Shown here: piece after piece, positions 17,793 to 26,548 of the stretch
Position numbering within the stretch: position 1 is the stretch's first letter
Layout: every line of letters starts with the position of its first letter
Assembly: GCF_021513215.1 (NCBI RefSeq)
Contig: NZ_CP090975.1
Coordinates: 1,925,118-1,989,117, forward strand
Length of the DNA: 64,000 nucleotides
Direction of reading: 5' to 3'
Origin: Suttonella sp. R2A3
Lineage (GTDB): Bacteria; Pseudomonadota; Gammaproteobacteria; Cardiobacteriales; Cardiobacteriaceae
Made by a program: the position numbers and the translations under genes
The notes under the pieces: model-generated
Seen by the model: the letters and a program-made list of their open reading frames with translations, nothing else
Told to the model about the DNA's origin: nothing
The model's database searches: none

Positions 17793-18222
17793 TCGAATTA
17801 CGGTATTCGTTATTGCGGTTGCCACATTTTTAAGCGCCTGCAGAGCACAATTGCCTTTGTCTCATGAGACAGATTTCAATGGTTATTACGCGAGTAGCGC
17901 GTACGTACAGCGCGATCAAGGTGCAGATTGGATCGCTGTGTTCGTTAAAGCGCAAAGCGATCAGACTATGGATATCACGGTGCGTTCACGTGCTGATGTT
18001 AAAAAACCAGCCACTTGTGCATATAAGGCAATAGCGCAGAAGGTAGCGCAGGGCGTGTATCAATCATCGTATAAAGACACGACCATTCGTTATCACTTTA
18101 GCGAAGCTCAGTTGGAGATTGAAATTCCGAACGCAGAATATGCTACATTAATTCAAGATTTTTGTTCAGGTGGTGCAACCCTGGCAGGCGTTTATCACAA
18201 AACTAATGACGTAATCGACTAA
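17773..18222 (+). CDS. Small hypothetical lipoprotein overlapping the end of tamB
   Basis: A 149-residue protein from ATG 17773, overlapping the tamB stop by 20 bp. The frame is open 10 codons further up, but MNLKRIDRITVFVIAVATFLSACRAQ gives a clean signal peptide and the lipobox FLSAC. The mature part has an early Asn-Gly-Tyr-Tyr segment and two further Cys residues (near 66 and 129). I do not recognise a family. Overlap with tamB suggests translational coupling and a possible role beside the TamAB system, which is inference from position only. Confidence 0.7.
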   Translation: MNLKRIDRITVFVIAVATFLSACRAQLPLSHETDFNGYYASSAYVQRDQGADWIAVFVKAQSDQTMDITVRSRADVKKPATCAYKAIAQKVAQGVYQSSYKDTTIRYHFSEAQLEIEIPNAEYATLIQDFCSGGATLAGVYHKTNDVID

Positions 18223-18313
18223 GGTGCATTTAATAGCGCACATTTACCTGACAGCAATCATTGGCTATGACCAAAACGCTATAATCTTCTTTGCTTAAGC
18301 TGGAGAAAAAACT

Positions 18314-19177
18314 ATGAAGGCAACATTTTTATTGGTGGCAACAAACCTTGGCGTGATGGCCGTGCTGGCGGTGATTTTTGAGCTGTTTGGTATCAACCAA
18401 GCCTTGGCACAGCAAGGCTCGAGTAGCTGGAGCTTTTTGGCTTTTGCCTGCATTTATGGCTTTGCGGGTTCGTTTATTTCCTTGATGCTCTCTAAAGGCA
18501 TGGCCAAAAAACAAATGCGTGTGCAGCTGATTGAAAACCCGAGTAATGATACTGAGCGTTGGTTAGTTGAAACCGTACGTCGCCAAGCTGAAAAAGCTGG
18601 TGTGGGTATGCCGGAAGTGGGTATTTTTCAGCAACCATCTCCGAATGCCTTTGCCACTGGTGCGAATAAAAATAAAGCGTTAGTCGCTGTGAGTACCGGT
18701 TTATTGCAGCATATGAATGCTGATGAAGTGGAGGCTGTGCTCGGGCATGAAATGGCGCACGTGAGTAATGGTGATATGGTGACTTCAGCGCTGATTCAAG
18801 GCACAATTAACAGCTTTGTGATTGTTTTTGCGCAAATTATTGCCTCGATGCTGAGTCGTGGTAGCAATGGTCGTAGTAGTAGAGCGGGCTATTTTGCCAC
18901 CTATATGGTGCTACAAATGGTGCTGGGCTTTTTAGGCTCGATGATTGTGATGTGGCATTCACGCCATCGCGAGTTTAAAGCCGATGCTGGTGGCGCGCAT
19001 TTTGCGGGTAAGCATAAAATGATTGCCGCATTAGAAGCCTTGCAACGTGCGCAACAGCAGGGCGCAGAAGGGGCAATGGCAAAGGATTTCAAAGCGTTTG
19101 GTATTGTGCCGATGAATGGTCTATTCGCCACCCATCCACCGTTAGAAAAACGCATTGCGGCGCTTAAATCGCTATAA
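18314..19177 (+). CDS. htpX: Membrane zinc metalloprotease HtpX
   Basis: A 287-residue M48 peptidase of the inner membrane that degrades misfolded membrane proteins. Two N-terminal membrane segments precede a cytoplasmic catalytic region with the zinc motif HEMAH near residue 143, followed by EFKADAGGA (third ligand Glu) near residue 217. A hydrophobic pair lies between them. The C-terminal FATHPPLEKRIAAL is standard. GGAG lies upstream of the ATG, and a TATAAT near 18281 may be the -10. No sigma-32 sequence is apparent. Confidence 0.95.
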   Translation: MKATFLLVATNLGVMAVLAVIFELFGINQALAQQGSSSWSFLAFACIYGFAGSFISLMLSKGMAKKQMRVQLIENPSNDTERWLVETVRRQAEKAGVGMPEVGIFQQPSPNAFATGANKNKALVAVSTGLLQHMNADEVEAVLGHEMAHVSNGDMVTSALIQGTINSFVIVFAQIIASMLSRGSNGRSSRAGYFATYMVLQMVLGFLGSMIVMWHSRHREFKADAGGAHFAGKHKMIAALEALQRAQQQGAEGAMAKDFKAFGIVPMNGLFATHPPLEKRIAALKSL

Positions 19178-19188
19178 CTGACGTACTG

Positions 19189-19216
19189 GCGCTACCTGAA
19201 TGTATTGAGGTAGCGC
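19189..19216. terminator. Hairpin between convergent htpX and hydrolase genes
   Basis: The perfect 9-bp stem GCGCTACCT / AGGTAGCGC has a 10-nt loop and sits between two convergent genes. T tracts are poor on both sides, so it is a weak or Rho-assisted bidirectional terminator. Confidence 0.45.
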
Positions 19217-19221
19217 TTGAA

Positions 19222-19728
19222 TCAATCTTTCTCGATGTCTTGTAAGAATTGCGTGAATAGCGTGGATAACGTAGGCATCGCATCATGGAGCATATGATCG
19301 CCAGCAATGAGATGCAAGCTGGCGTTAGTTTGGCGCGCATAGCGCACTGAATGTTCGTATAAAATCACTTCATCATCCCAACCATGCACAATACTGATCG
19401 GTGCATCTAAATCGAGCGGGTAGCGTTGGTTTGTATAACGCGGCACAAAGAGCGCCGGGGCAATCAAAAATACCCCTTTAAGCTGTTGACAATGCTTAGC
19501 CGCAAGGATTGAGGTATAACCGCCCATCGATGAGCCAAGTAATACGATCGGTTCTTCTAAGGGCTCAACCAAGTGGATTAAGCGCTTTAAACGTTCATCA
19601 GGGTCTTGGGTGTCGCTATCATTCACGCGATGCGTGGTATGGCCTAATTGCTCAGCACTGCGTGCTAAGTAAACCATTTTTTTCGCGTTTGCTGAGCTGC
19701 CGCGACCGTGAGAAAGAATGATATGCAT
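19222..19728 (-). CDS. Alpha/beta hydrolase, YqiA/UPF0227-like
   Basis: A 168-residue small serine hydrolase. The N-terminal HIILSHGRGSS forms the oxyanion region, the nucleophile elbow is GSSMGGY (Ser near residue 67), an acid residue lies in HGWDDEVI, and the catalytic His is probably in AGDHMLHD. The compact size without a lid resembles YqiA-type esterases. The substrate is unknown. It is monocistronic and convergent with htpX. Confidence 0.75.
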   Translation of the reverse strand: MHIILSHGRGSSANAKKMVYLARSAEQLGHTTHRVNDSDTQDPDERLKRLIHLVEPLEEPIVLLGSSMGGYTSILAAKHCQQLKGVFLIAPALFVPRYTNQRYPLDLDAPISIVHGWDDEVILYEHSVRYARQTNASLHLIAGDHMLHDAMPTLSTLFTQFLQDIEKD

Positions 19729-19882
19729 GGGTGTCCCTTAGTTAGGATGATAACGGATCTATTGTCGCAGACGGGTCAGCTAAATCAAGTCTAATCGTGT
19801 ATTCACTGCCTATTCTTAATGGCTTATTGAGGCCTTTGTCGATAGACTAAGCGCAGTATTAATCTTTTCATCAGGTGTTCTC

Positions 19883-21307
19883 GTGAGTCACAATAGTCCC
19901 AAGCAGATTCTCAATCATATTCATGAATTGCTCGAGCGCCACGATTTAGAAAATAAGGTGTCAGCGCGCCAAGCCGAGGCAAAAAATATGCCGGTGATTG
20001 AGCACTTGCTTGAGCGTCGGCACAACCAGGAAATCCGTCGCTATGTGTCACAATTGCACTACGCGGATATCGCGGATTTACTCGAATCATTGCCGCTCGA
20101 TGAGCGCCGTTTGATTTGGCATATGGTCAGCGGCGAGATTGATGGTCGTGTGCTGTTAGAGATTTCTCCAGCTGCAAGAGATAGCTTGATCGCGGAATTA
20201 GATGAGGCGGAAGTGGTGCAAATCGCCACCCAGCTTGATTCTGATGAGTTGGCAGATATCACGCCACTTCTGGATGACGACACAGTTGATGAAATCATCG
20301 AGGCACTCGATGAACAGGCGCGTGAAGAATATGACAAGGCGCGCCACTATCCGGAAAATCAAATCGGCGCGCTAATGGATTTTAATCTGTTGAAAGTGCG
20401 CGAAGACGTGTCGTGTAAAGTCGTGTTTCGTTATTTACGCCGTTTTAAAGAATTGCCAGATCAGGCAGATAAAATCTTTATCGTTGATGATTACAATACG
20501 CTACTCGGCGCACTATCGATTCGCCGCTTGCTGACCAGCAAACCCAAAGCAATGGTGCGTGATTTATACAACCGCGAAACAGTTACCTTTCACGCGCATG
20601 ATAACGTTGAAGAAGTCGCGAATGCGTTTGAGCGCTATGACTTAATCACCGCCGCAGTGGTTGATGAACATCATCGCCTGATCGGGCGAATTACCATCGA
20701 TGAAATGGTTGATGTATTGCGTAGTGCCGGTGATGCCGATATGCTCGGTATGGCCGGGGTGAGCGTGATGGAAGACTTGTTCTCACCAGTCGTTGATGCG
20801 TTTAAATCGCGTTGGTTGTGGTTGGTGATCAACCTCTGTACGGCATTTTTTGCTTCACGCGTAATCGGGGTGTTTGAAGGCTCGATTGAGAAAATCGTTG
20901 CGCTCGCTTCATTGATGCCGATTGTCGCTGGGATTGGCGGCAATGCGGGGAATCAAACCATCACCATGATTGTGCGTGCGATGGCGCAAACCGTCTTTAG
21001 TTGGGCGCAAATCCGCGAACTACTGATGAAAGAGATTAGCGTCGCCTTAATTAATGGGGTTATTTGGGGCAGCTTACTCGCGGTGATTACCTATTTCTTA
21101 TACGATAACCCGATGCTTTCTTTCGTCATGCTGTTAGCCATGACGCTGAACTTATCGTTAGCGGCGATCATGGGGGTGATGATCCCTTCAATCATGCAGA
21201 AAACCGGCCGCGACCCGGCGCTAGGTTCTAGTGTATTAATCACCGCGTGTACCGATTCTGGCGGCTTTTTTATCTTTCTAGGGCTAGCGAGTTTGATGCT
21301 GCTTTAA
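19883..21307 (+). CDS. mgtE: Magnesium transporter MgtE
   Basis: A 474-residue Mg2+ channel. GTG 19883 (AGG about 8 bp upstream) begins a cytosolic MgtE_N domain of helical repeats rich in acidic residues. A CBS pair follows (about 140-270; KIFIVDDYNTLLGALSIRRLL, then AAVVDEHHRLIGRITIDE). Five membrane helices begin near residue 310, with the pore signature LMPIVAGIGGNAGNQT. The N and CBS domains act as a Mg2+ sensor that closes the pore. I see no Mg2+ riboswitch in the 154-bp leader (19729-19882). Confidence 0.95.
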   Translation: MSHNSPKQILNHIHELLERHDLENKVSARQAEAKNMPVIEHLLERRHNQEIRRYVSQLHYADIADLLESLPLDERRLIWHMVSGEIDGRVLLEISPAARDSLIAELDEAEVVQIATQLDSDELADITPLLDDDTVDEIIEALDEQAREEYDKARHYPENQIGALMDFNLLKVREDVSCKVVFRYLRRFKELPDQADKIFIVDDYNTLLGALSIRRLLTSKPKAMVRDLYNRETVTFHAHDNVEEVANAFERYDLITAAVVDEHHRLIGRITIDEMVDVLRSAGDADMLGMAGVSVMEDLFSPVVDAFKSRWLWLVINLCTAFFASRVIGVFEGSIEKIVALASLMPIVAGIGGNAGNQTITMIVRAMAQTVFSWAQIRELLMKEISVALINGVIWGSLLAVITYFLYDNPMLSFVMLLAMTLNLSLAAIMGVMIPSIMQKTGRDPALGSSVLITACTDSGGFFIFLGLASLMLL

Positions 21308-21365
21308 GGGCTTTTATAAGAGATACAATGCGCTAAATCTGCACTGTAGTGATGTTAATAACGTA

Positions 21366-21635
21366 TTACCAAGTGCTGGGAAATGCCCATATGTTGTCAT
21401 AGCCTTGTTGGCTGAGTAGGGCAGCTGCATAACGTGTACGACCACCGGCTGCGCAAACGAGTAAATAGGGTGTTTCTGGGTTGAGATGTTCTGCCGGTTG
21501 CTCTAATAGTTCACCCATAGCAATAATCACATCGGCTTGAGGTAATGGACGTAGCGCAGATTCTTCTTTATTGCGGATATCCACGATACAAAAACCGTCG
21601 CTTTTTGCTTGATCAATACTGTGTGGGTAAATCAT
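21366..21635 (-). CDS. Rhodanese-like domain protein
   Basis: An 89-residue single-domain rhodanese. CDC25/rhodanese topology begins with VDIRNKEESALRPLPQADVI. The active-site loop is CAAGGRTR, with the catalytic Cys near residue 71, followed by AALLSQQGYDNIW. Such proteins carry sulfane sulfur. It is transcribed towards mgtE and divergently from the TRAP operon, with no partner that fixes its role. Confidence 0.8.
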   Translation of the reverse strand: MIYPHSIDQAKSDGFCIVDIRNKEESALRPLPQADVIIAMGELLEQPAEHLNPETPYLLVCAAGGRTRYAAALLSQQGYDNIWAFPSTW

Positions 21636-21686
21636 AATTTTACGCTTAATTCAAAATACTGGTCATCATACGCGTTTTAAAATAAT

Positions 21687-21716
21687 TTGTATATTCATAT
21701 AATTATCGTCTATTAT
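21687..21716 (+). promoter_or_regulatory. Candidate sigma-70 promoter of the TRAP operon
   Basis: TTGTAT (21687-21692), an 18-bp spacer and TATTAT (21711-21716) lie about 29 bp before the dctP start, in AT-rich DNA between divergent genes. Confidence 0.45.
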
Positions 21717-21744
21717 GGATTATTCACACAACTGGGAGACGATG

Positions 21745-22743
21745 ATGAGAAAGCAAACATTGTTATTAGCAATGGCCGCAGGGTTAGCAAGTTCAGCGGT
21801 CTTGGCAGAACAAACCATCAATTTATCGTATAACGGCGCAGCGGATGCACAGAAGAACGCCGTACACGCGTTTGCTGAGAATTTGCAGCAGTTAGTGGAA
21901 GAAAAAACCAATGGGGAAATCACACTCAAGCTTTATCCCAATTCCATGTTAGGCGAAGAAGAGGCTCGCATGGAGCAAACCATGACGGGTCCAAATCTTA
22001 ATATCGCTTCATTTGCCGGTATCTCGCCTTTAGTTCCAGAAATCTATGTCAGTGCCACGCCATTTATGTTTGCTGACTTTGCTGAAGCGCGCGCATTTTT
22101 TGATCAAGGCAGCTATTGGCAGATGGTTAAAGATGCACTGAAAGAACGTGCTGGCGTTGAGATGTTAGCTGTTGTAGAAGAAGGTGGTTTTTTAGCCTTT
22201 ACCAATAATGAACGCCCAATTCATGAGCCAAAAGATTTTGAAGGATTACGTTTCCGCGCAATGGATCCAAGCCAAGTCGCTTTATATGAAGCCTTTGGTG
22301 CATCTGGTACGCCTATCCCTTGGACCGAAGTCTATATGGCATTAAAAACCAGCGTGGCTGATGGGCAAATGAACCCACCAATGTATATCATTATGGGTAG
22401 TTTATACGAAGTTCAGAAGTATCTGACTTTGGCAAATATTCAATATTCCGATCAGTTTCTTGTAGGTAATGCCGCAATGTTAGATAGTTGGGATGATGCG
22501 ACACGCCAGGCATTTGACGAAGCCGTTGCTGAGGCAAACGAACAGGCTCGAGCAGCTAATGAAGCGCAAGTGGAAGAACGCATTGCCTACTTGGCAGAAC
22601 AAGGAATGGAAGTGATTCGTCCAACGGATGAACAACTTGAAGCTTTCCGTAAAACCGCGAGCCCTGCTTATCAAGACTGGTTACAAGAACAAGATATTGC
22701 ACAAAGCTATTTGGATGCAGCTCAGGCAGATGTTGCGAAATAG
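21745..22743 (+). CDS. dctP: TRAP transporter solute-binding protein, DctP family
   Basis: A 332-residue periplasmic receptor. ATG 21745 is chosen because MRKQTLLLAMAAGLASSAVLA is a normal Sec signal peptide and GGGAG lies just upstream; ATG 21742 is an alternative. The mature protein begins EQTINLSYNGAADAQKNAV and has the DctP features of a YPNSMLGEEEA loop and the carboxylate-clamping Arg in EGLRFRAMDP (near residue 172). It delivers a substrate, usually an organic anion, to DctQM. The true substrate is unknown, but the downstream dipeptidase suggests a peptide-like ligand. Confidence 0.9.
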   Translation: MRKQTLLLAMAAGLASSAVLAEQTINLSYNGAADAQKNAVHAFAENLQQLVEEKTNGEITLKLYPNSMLGEEEARMEQTMTGPNLNIASFAGISPLVPEIYVSATPFMFADFAEARAFFDQGSYWQMVKDALKERAGVEMLAVVEEGGFLAFTNNERPIHEPKDFEGLRFRAMDPSQVALYEAFGASGTPIPWTEVYMALKTSVADGQMNPPMYIIMGSLYEVQKYLTLANIQYSDQFLVGNAAMLDSWDDATRQAFDEAVAEANEQARAANEAQVEERIAYLAEQGMEVIRPTDEQLEAFRKTASPAYQDWLQEQDIAQSYLDAAQADVAK

Positions 22744-22766
22744 CACTCAATCGACAGGGTACTTTA

Positions 22767-22829
22767 GCGATATGACAGATATGTTCTGTTTATCGCTCAA
22801 GGTATCCTGTTTATTTCTAACAGGCTTTT
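22767..22829 (+). promoter_or_regulatory. Two hairpins in the dctP-dctQ spacer
   Basis: The first stem is GCGATA / TATCGC (22767-22796) with an inner ACAGA / TCTGT. The second is CCTGTT / AACAGG (22806-22824) followed by CTTTTG. Such structures between a binding-protein gene and its permease genes commonly stabilise the upstream mRNA or attenuate read-through. Here that role is inferred. Confidence 0.5.
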
Positions 22830-22875
22830 GACGCATGCTTTAGGCCTTTCCGTATAACGCTAGTAATATATTTTT

Positions 22876-23352
22876 ATGCGACAGAAAATCTTGGAAATGA
22901 TTGCAAGGTTGAGTATTAGCATTGCTGCTTGCTTGGTGATTATCAATGTTTTGGTGGTTATGTATGGCGTAACGACGCGATATCTACTGGGTGGCGCGCC
23001 TATTTGGACCGATGAACTGTCTCGCTACAGCATGATAGCTACGGCGATGCTCGCCGGTGGTGGTACATGGGTTTATGGCAGGCATATGCGTGTGGCGTTG
23101 GCTGAGCGATTTCTGCCCGTACACGTTGTCCGTTGGGTTGTGTATTATCAGTGGCTGCTCAGCTTAAGCTTTGCGGTGATTGGTACGTATATGACCTGGC
23201 GCTATGCTTTGTCAGTATCTATGTTTACTTCTCAAGGATTAGGGATTAGTCGTAGTATTCCGATGCTCAGCATGCCATTAGGGTTTGGTTTGCTTAGTCT
23301 TGCTATAGTCGTTCATGGACCATCGCCATTACCACGGCAGGTGGTGCAATAA
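22876..23352 (+). CDS. dctQ: TRAP transporter small permease, DctQ family
   Basis: A 158-residue membrane protein with four hydrophobic helices. It has the DctQ pattern VTTRYLLGGAPIWTDELSRYSMI, then RHMRVALAERFLP, and a late RSIPMLSMPLGF segment. It forms the membrane complex with DctM. The stop codon overlaps the dctM start as TAATG at 23350-23354, so the two are translationally coupled. No clear ribosome site precedes ATG 22876. Confidence 0.85.
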   Translation: MRQKILEMIARLSISIAACLVIINVLVVMYGVTTRYLLGGAPIWTDELSRYSMIATAMLAGGGTWVYGRHMRVALAERFLPVHVVRWVVYYQWLLSLSFAVIGTYMTWRYALSVSMFTSQGLGISRSIPMLSMPLGFGLLSLAIVVHGPSPLPRQVVQ

Positions 23353-24628
23353 TGCTGATAACAATGTTCATTGTTTTTGTGGCTCATGTCCTGATTGGTG
23401 TGCCACTTTTTTTGCGCTATTAGTGACGGCGTTATGTGGCTTCTTTTTTGTTGATATGAGTTTGTTGTGGCAAACGATGCCCCAACAGTTTTTCTCTGGT
23501 ATTGATGTATTCTCACTCATGGCCATTCCACTGTTTATTCTCGCCGGTAATTTAATGAATGCGGCAGGCCTAACAGATCGGTTGATGTTGGTTGCACGGC
23601 ATTTGGTGGGGCATTTCCGTGGTGGATTAGGGCATGTAAATGTGGTCGGTAGTGTATTTTTTGCTGGTGTGAATGGTTCAGCAGTGGCAGATACCTCTGC
23701 ACTCGGTTCACTACTGGTACCAGCCATGCGCAAAGAAGGCTATTCAACGGCATTTGCTGCGGGTTTAACAGCTGGCTCATCGCTTATTGGGCCGATTATT
23801 CCGCCTTCAATATTCATGATTTTGTATGGTGCGTTAACCAATACTTCGGTAGGTGATTTATTTTTGGCCGGTGTGATACCGGGTTTGCTACTTGGCGTGG
23901 CGTTTATGCTGATGAACTTTTCCTACGCTTGGCGGCATCATTTATCTAAAAATGATAGCTGGCCAGGGTTTGGTGCTTTGTTGCGAGCGATGTTGGTTGC
24001 TTCTCCAGCATTGGTTGCGCCATTTATTATCGTTGCCGGAATTGTTGCTGGAAAAGTGACCGCGACTGAATCAGGTGCGTTGACCGCTGTTTATGTGGCG
24101 CTAAGCGGGTTTGCATTGCGTGAATTGACGCTTAGTAGCCTATGGCAGGCATTAAAAGAAACTGCGATTTTAAGTTCTGCGATCTTCTTAATTATTGCCG
24201 CTTCTTCAGTGGTGAGTTGGTTGCTTTCCTATGCACAAGCACCGCAGCAGTTTGTTGCGTTACTCACGCCATTTGTTGACTCACCAACAATGATTTTATT
24301 ACTCATCAGCTTGCTGACCTTTATTACGGGCATGTTTATGGAAGAGGTCTCAGCGCTAACATTGCTAACGCCAGTATTCCTGCCCGTAGCGATGATGGCT
24401 GGGGTTGATCCGGTGCATTTAGGAATTGTGGTGACGTTAAATATCACTATCGCGTTGATTACACCGCCTATGGGCGCTTGTGTCTATGTCGCAGCAGCCG
24501 TCAGTCAGCTCGATATTTTGCAGTTATTCAAAACGATTTGGCCGTTTGTCCTGACGGCAATATTTGTACTGTTATTAATTATATTTTTCCCAATACTGGT
24601 GCTCTGGCTACCACAAACGTTAGGGTAA
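23352..24628 (+). pseudogene. dctM: TRAP transporter large permease DctM, interrupted by a -1 frameshift in a T7 run
   Basis: ATG 23352 overlaps the dctQ stop and encodes MLITMFIVFVAHVLIGVPLF, a normal DctM N-terminus, but the frame closes at TAG about 70 bp later. The rest of DctM reads in another frame from about 23414 (ALLVTALCGFFF, then FSGIDVFSLMAIPLFILAG, GSAVADTSALGSLL and GPIIPPS, with about 11 further helices). The break falls in a seven-T run near 23407-23413. One extra T would restore a single 426-residue protein. It may be a sequencing error, a slippage-prone switch or a true mutation. Confidence 0.8.
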
Positions 24629-24630
24629 TT

Positions 24631-25323
24631 ATGTCGCAAACTCTATCTATTCCTCCATTTATTGATCCTGATTGGGCAAAAGTTCATAGCATACCGATTT
24701 ATGATGATGGCAGTCGGCTCGAGCGTATTCCCGAAAAAGCGTACTGGTTGATTGAGCCTGTTTATGCTTATTATGAGATTGAAGGTGCAATAGGACAATG
24801 TTATCTACGACCTTCAGTCATCGAACGTCTTGAGCGTGCGGCGCGTACTATTGAACGCGCAGGGTTACTCATGCAAATCCTGGATGGTTGGCGTCCACCG
24901 AGAGTGCAACAGGCGCTTTATCAATCGTTATATGATAGTTATCAGCAGCAATATCCGGATGAGGGTGAAGCTCAATGGCATAAGCGTACACAATATTTTG
25001 TCTCGCTTCCTTCTGAGCAATTGCATAAGCCTAGTCCGCATCTCACCGGTGGTTCGGTGGATGTTACCTTATGTAGTGCTGAAGGTGAGCCGCTAGATAT
25101 GGGTAGTGAGTTTGATGAGGCAAGTGAGCGGTCTTATAGTGACGCTTATGAGCACCAGGCAGGGGACATACGTAAGCGCCGTCGATTACTTTATCAAGCA
25201 ATGATAGAGGCAGGGTTCACCAATCTTTCCAGCGAATGGTGGCATTATGATTATGGTAACCAGTCATGGGCCTATCATCGTGGGGAAACCAATGCACATT
25301 ATGGCCTGATTTATTTGGATTAA
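24631..25323 (+). CDS. ddpX: D-alanyl-D-alanine dipeptidase, VanX/DdpX family
   Basis: A 230-residue zinc dipeptidase. ATG 24631, 2 bp after the dctM stop, is chosen because upstream in-frame codons lie inside dctM. The zinc ligands are in SPHLTGGSVDV (His and Asp) and EWWHYDY (His). The catalytic Glu is also in EWWH, and the substrate-contacting Arg is in DGWRPP. There is no signal peptide, so it acts in the cytoplasm on D-Ala-D-Ala or a related dipeptide. In E. coli ddpX sits with a dipeptide ABC transporter; here the partner is a TRAP transporter. Confidence 0.88.
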   Translation: MSQTLSIPPFIDPDWAKVHSIPIYDDGSRLERIPEKAYWLIEPVYAYYEIEGAIGQCYLRPSVIERLERAARTIERAGLLMQILDGWRPPRVQQALYQSLYDSYQQQYPDEGEAQWHKRTQYFVSLPSEQLHKPSPHLTGGSVDVTLCSAEGEPLDMGSEFDEASERSYSDAYEHQAGDIRKRRRLLYQAMIEAGFTNLSSEWWHYDYGNQSWAYHRGETNAHYGLIYLD

Positions 25324-25328
25324 CGCGT

Positions 25329-25355
25329 AAAGAAAAACCCGCCGATTGGCGGGTT
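25329..25355 (-). terminator. Rho-independent terminator of the grpE-dnaK-dnaJ operon
   Basis: The stem AACCCGCC / GGCGGGTT (25336-25343 and 25348-25355) has a 4-nt loop. On the minus strand it is followed by TTTTTCTTT, 6 bp after the dnaJ stop. It may also slow read-through from ddpX. Confidence 0.8.
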
Positions 25356-25360
25356 GATGG

Positions 25361-26494
25361 TTACAGGTTATCAAAAAAGCTTTTTACGTTATCGAAGAAG
25401 CCTTTTTCTTTGGGGGCGTGGCGGTTGCCGCCTTCGTTAATCGTTTCCGCGAATTGCTCAAGTAGCGCTTTTTGTTCGCTAGAGAGCTTCACTGGCGTTT
25501 CGATATTGACCGTACAATATAAATCGCCTTCGCTGCGACTGCGCACCGATTTAACGCCTTTACCTTTCAAACGGAATACGCGTCCGGTTTGTGTTTCCGC
25601 TGGAATGCTGAGTTTCACGCGTCCAGCTAAGGTCGGCACTTCAAGCTCACCGCCTAAACACGCTGTGACAAAGCTAATTGGCATCGAGCAGTGTAAATCA
25701 TCGCCTTCACGGACAAAAATTGGGTGCTTACGTACACGAACTTCAACGAATAAATCGCCAGATTGTGCGCCGTTCTCACCGGCTTCGCCTTCACCAGACA
25801 AACGAATGCGGTCGCCGCTATCAACCCCTGCAGGGATGCTGACGGTGAGCGTTTTCTGCTCACGAACGCGTCCGCTACCTTGACAGTTATCACAAGGATT
25901 CTCGATGATATCGCCTTTGCCTTTACAGTTCGGGCAGGTTTGTGCGATAGAGAAAAAGCCTTGTTGCATGCGTACTTGACCGGCACCCTGACAGGTCGGG
26001 CAGGAGCGTTTCTTCGAGTTCTCAGCAGCGCCGCTACCGCTACATTTCTTACAGCCTACTTGGGTTGGGATGCGGATCTGTTTTTCGCAGCCAGTGATCG
26101 CTTCTTCGAGTGATAAATCGAGTTCATAAGCTAAGTCACGACCACGGTTGGCACGTTGACCACCTTGACGTCCGCCACCAAAAATATCGCCGAATACATC
26201 ACCAAAGATGTCGCTGAAATTGCCGCCACCAAAGCCGCCAGCGCCACCAAACCCGCCTTGACCATTACCGTTAGCGGCGTCAAAGCCAAAGCGGTCGTAA
26301 GTGGCACGCTTTTGTTCATCAGACAAAATATCGTAGGCTTTTTTCACGTCTTTAAAACGTTGCTCAGCAGTATCGTCGCCAGGGTTGCGATCGGGGTGAT
26401 GCTTCGCAGCCATTTTACGATACGCTTTTTTGATCTCGTCAGCTGAGGCGTTTTTCTCGACGCCAAGAATTTTGTATAAGTCTTTTTCTGCCAT
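25361..26494 (-). CDS. dnaJ: Chaperone DnaJ
   Basis: A 377-residue type I Hsp40. The J-domain with HPD ([11 protein letters not shown]) takes residues 1-70. A Gly/Phe-rich linker follows ([16 protein letters not shown]). The zinc domain has four CxxCxGxG-type motifs ([32 protein letters not shown]), and the C-terminal substrate-binding domains complete it. It stimulates DnaK ATPase. Start 26494 fits the family ([12 protein letters not shown]); ATG 26497 immediately before it is possible. It is the last gene of the heat-shock operon. Confidence 0.96.
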   Translation of the reverse strand: MAEKDLYKILGVEKNASADEIKKAYRKMAAKHHPDRNPGDDTAEQRFKDVKKAYDILSDEQKRATYDRFGFDAANGNGQGGFGGAGGFGGGNFSDIFGDVFGDIFGGGRQGGQRANRGRDLAYELDLSLEEAITGCEKQIRIPTQVGCKKCSGSGAAENSKKRSCPTCQGAGQVRMQQGFFSIAQTCPNCKGKGDIIENPCDNCQGSGRVREQKTLTVSIPAGVDSGDRIRLSGEGEAGENGAQSGDLFVEVRVRKHPIFVREGDDLHCSMPISFVTACLGGELEVPTLAGRVKLSIPAETQTGRVFRLKGKGVKSVRSRSEGDLYCTVNIETPVKLSSEQKALLEQFAETINEGGNRHAPKEKGFFDNVKSFFDNL

Positions 26495-26510
26495 CATAGT
26501 CTATCAATAA

Positions 26511-26530
26511 AGGGGCGGATGACCGCCCCT
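26511..26530 (-). promoter_or_regulatory. Intercistronic hairpin between dnaK and dnaJ
   Basis: A perfect 8-bp stem AGGGGCGG / CCGCCCCT has a 4-nt loop and is followed on the minus strand by TTTATTG. It probably lowers dnaJ expression relative to dnaK or protects the dnaK mRNA. Confidence 0.6.
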
Positions 26531-26548
26531 AGTGAGTTTACTCGGCCT

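Noticed and set aside
19729..19882. Mg2+ riboswitch before mgtE
   Set aside because: The leader is short and I could not find the conserved helices of known Mg2+ riboswitches.
23315..23406. N-terminus MDHRHYHGRW for DctM
   Set aside because: It is out-of-frame sequence of dctQ and the dctM 5' end. The true N-terminus reads from ATG 23352 in the other frame.
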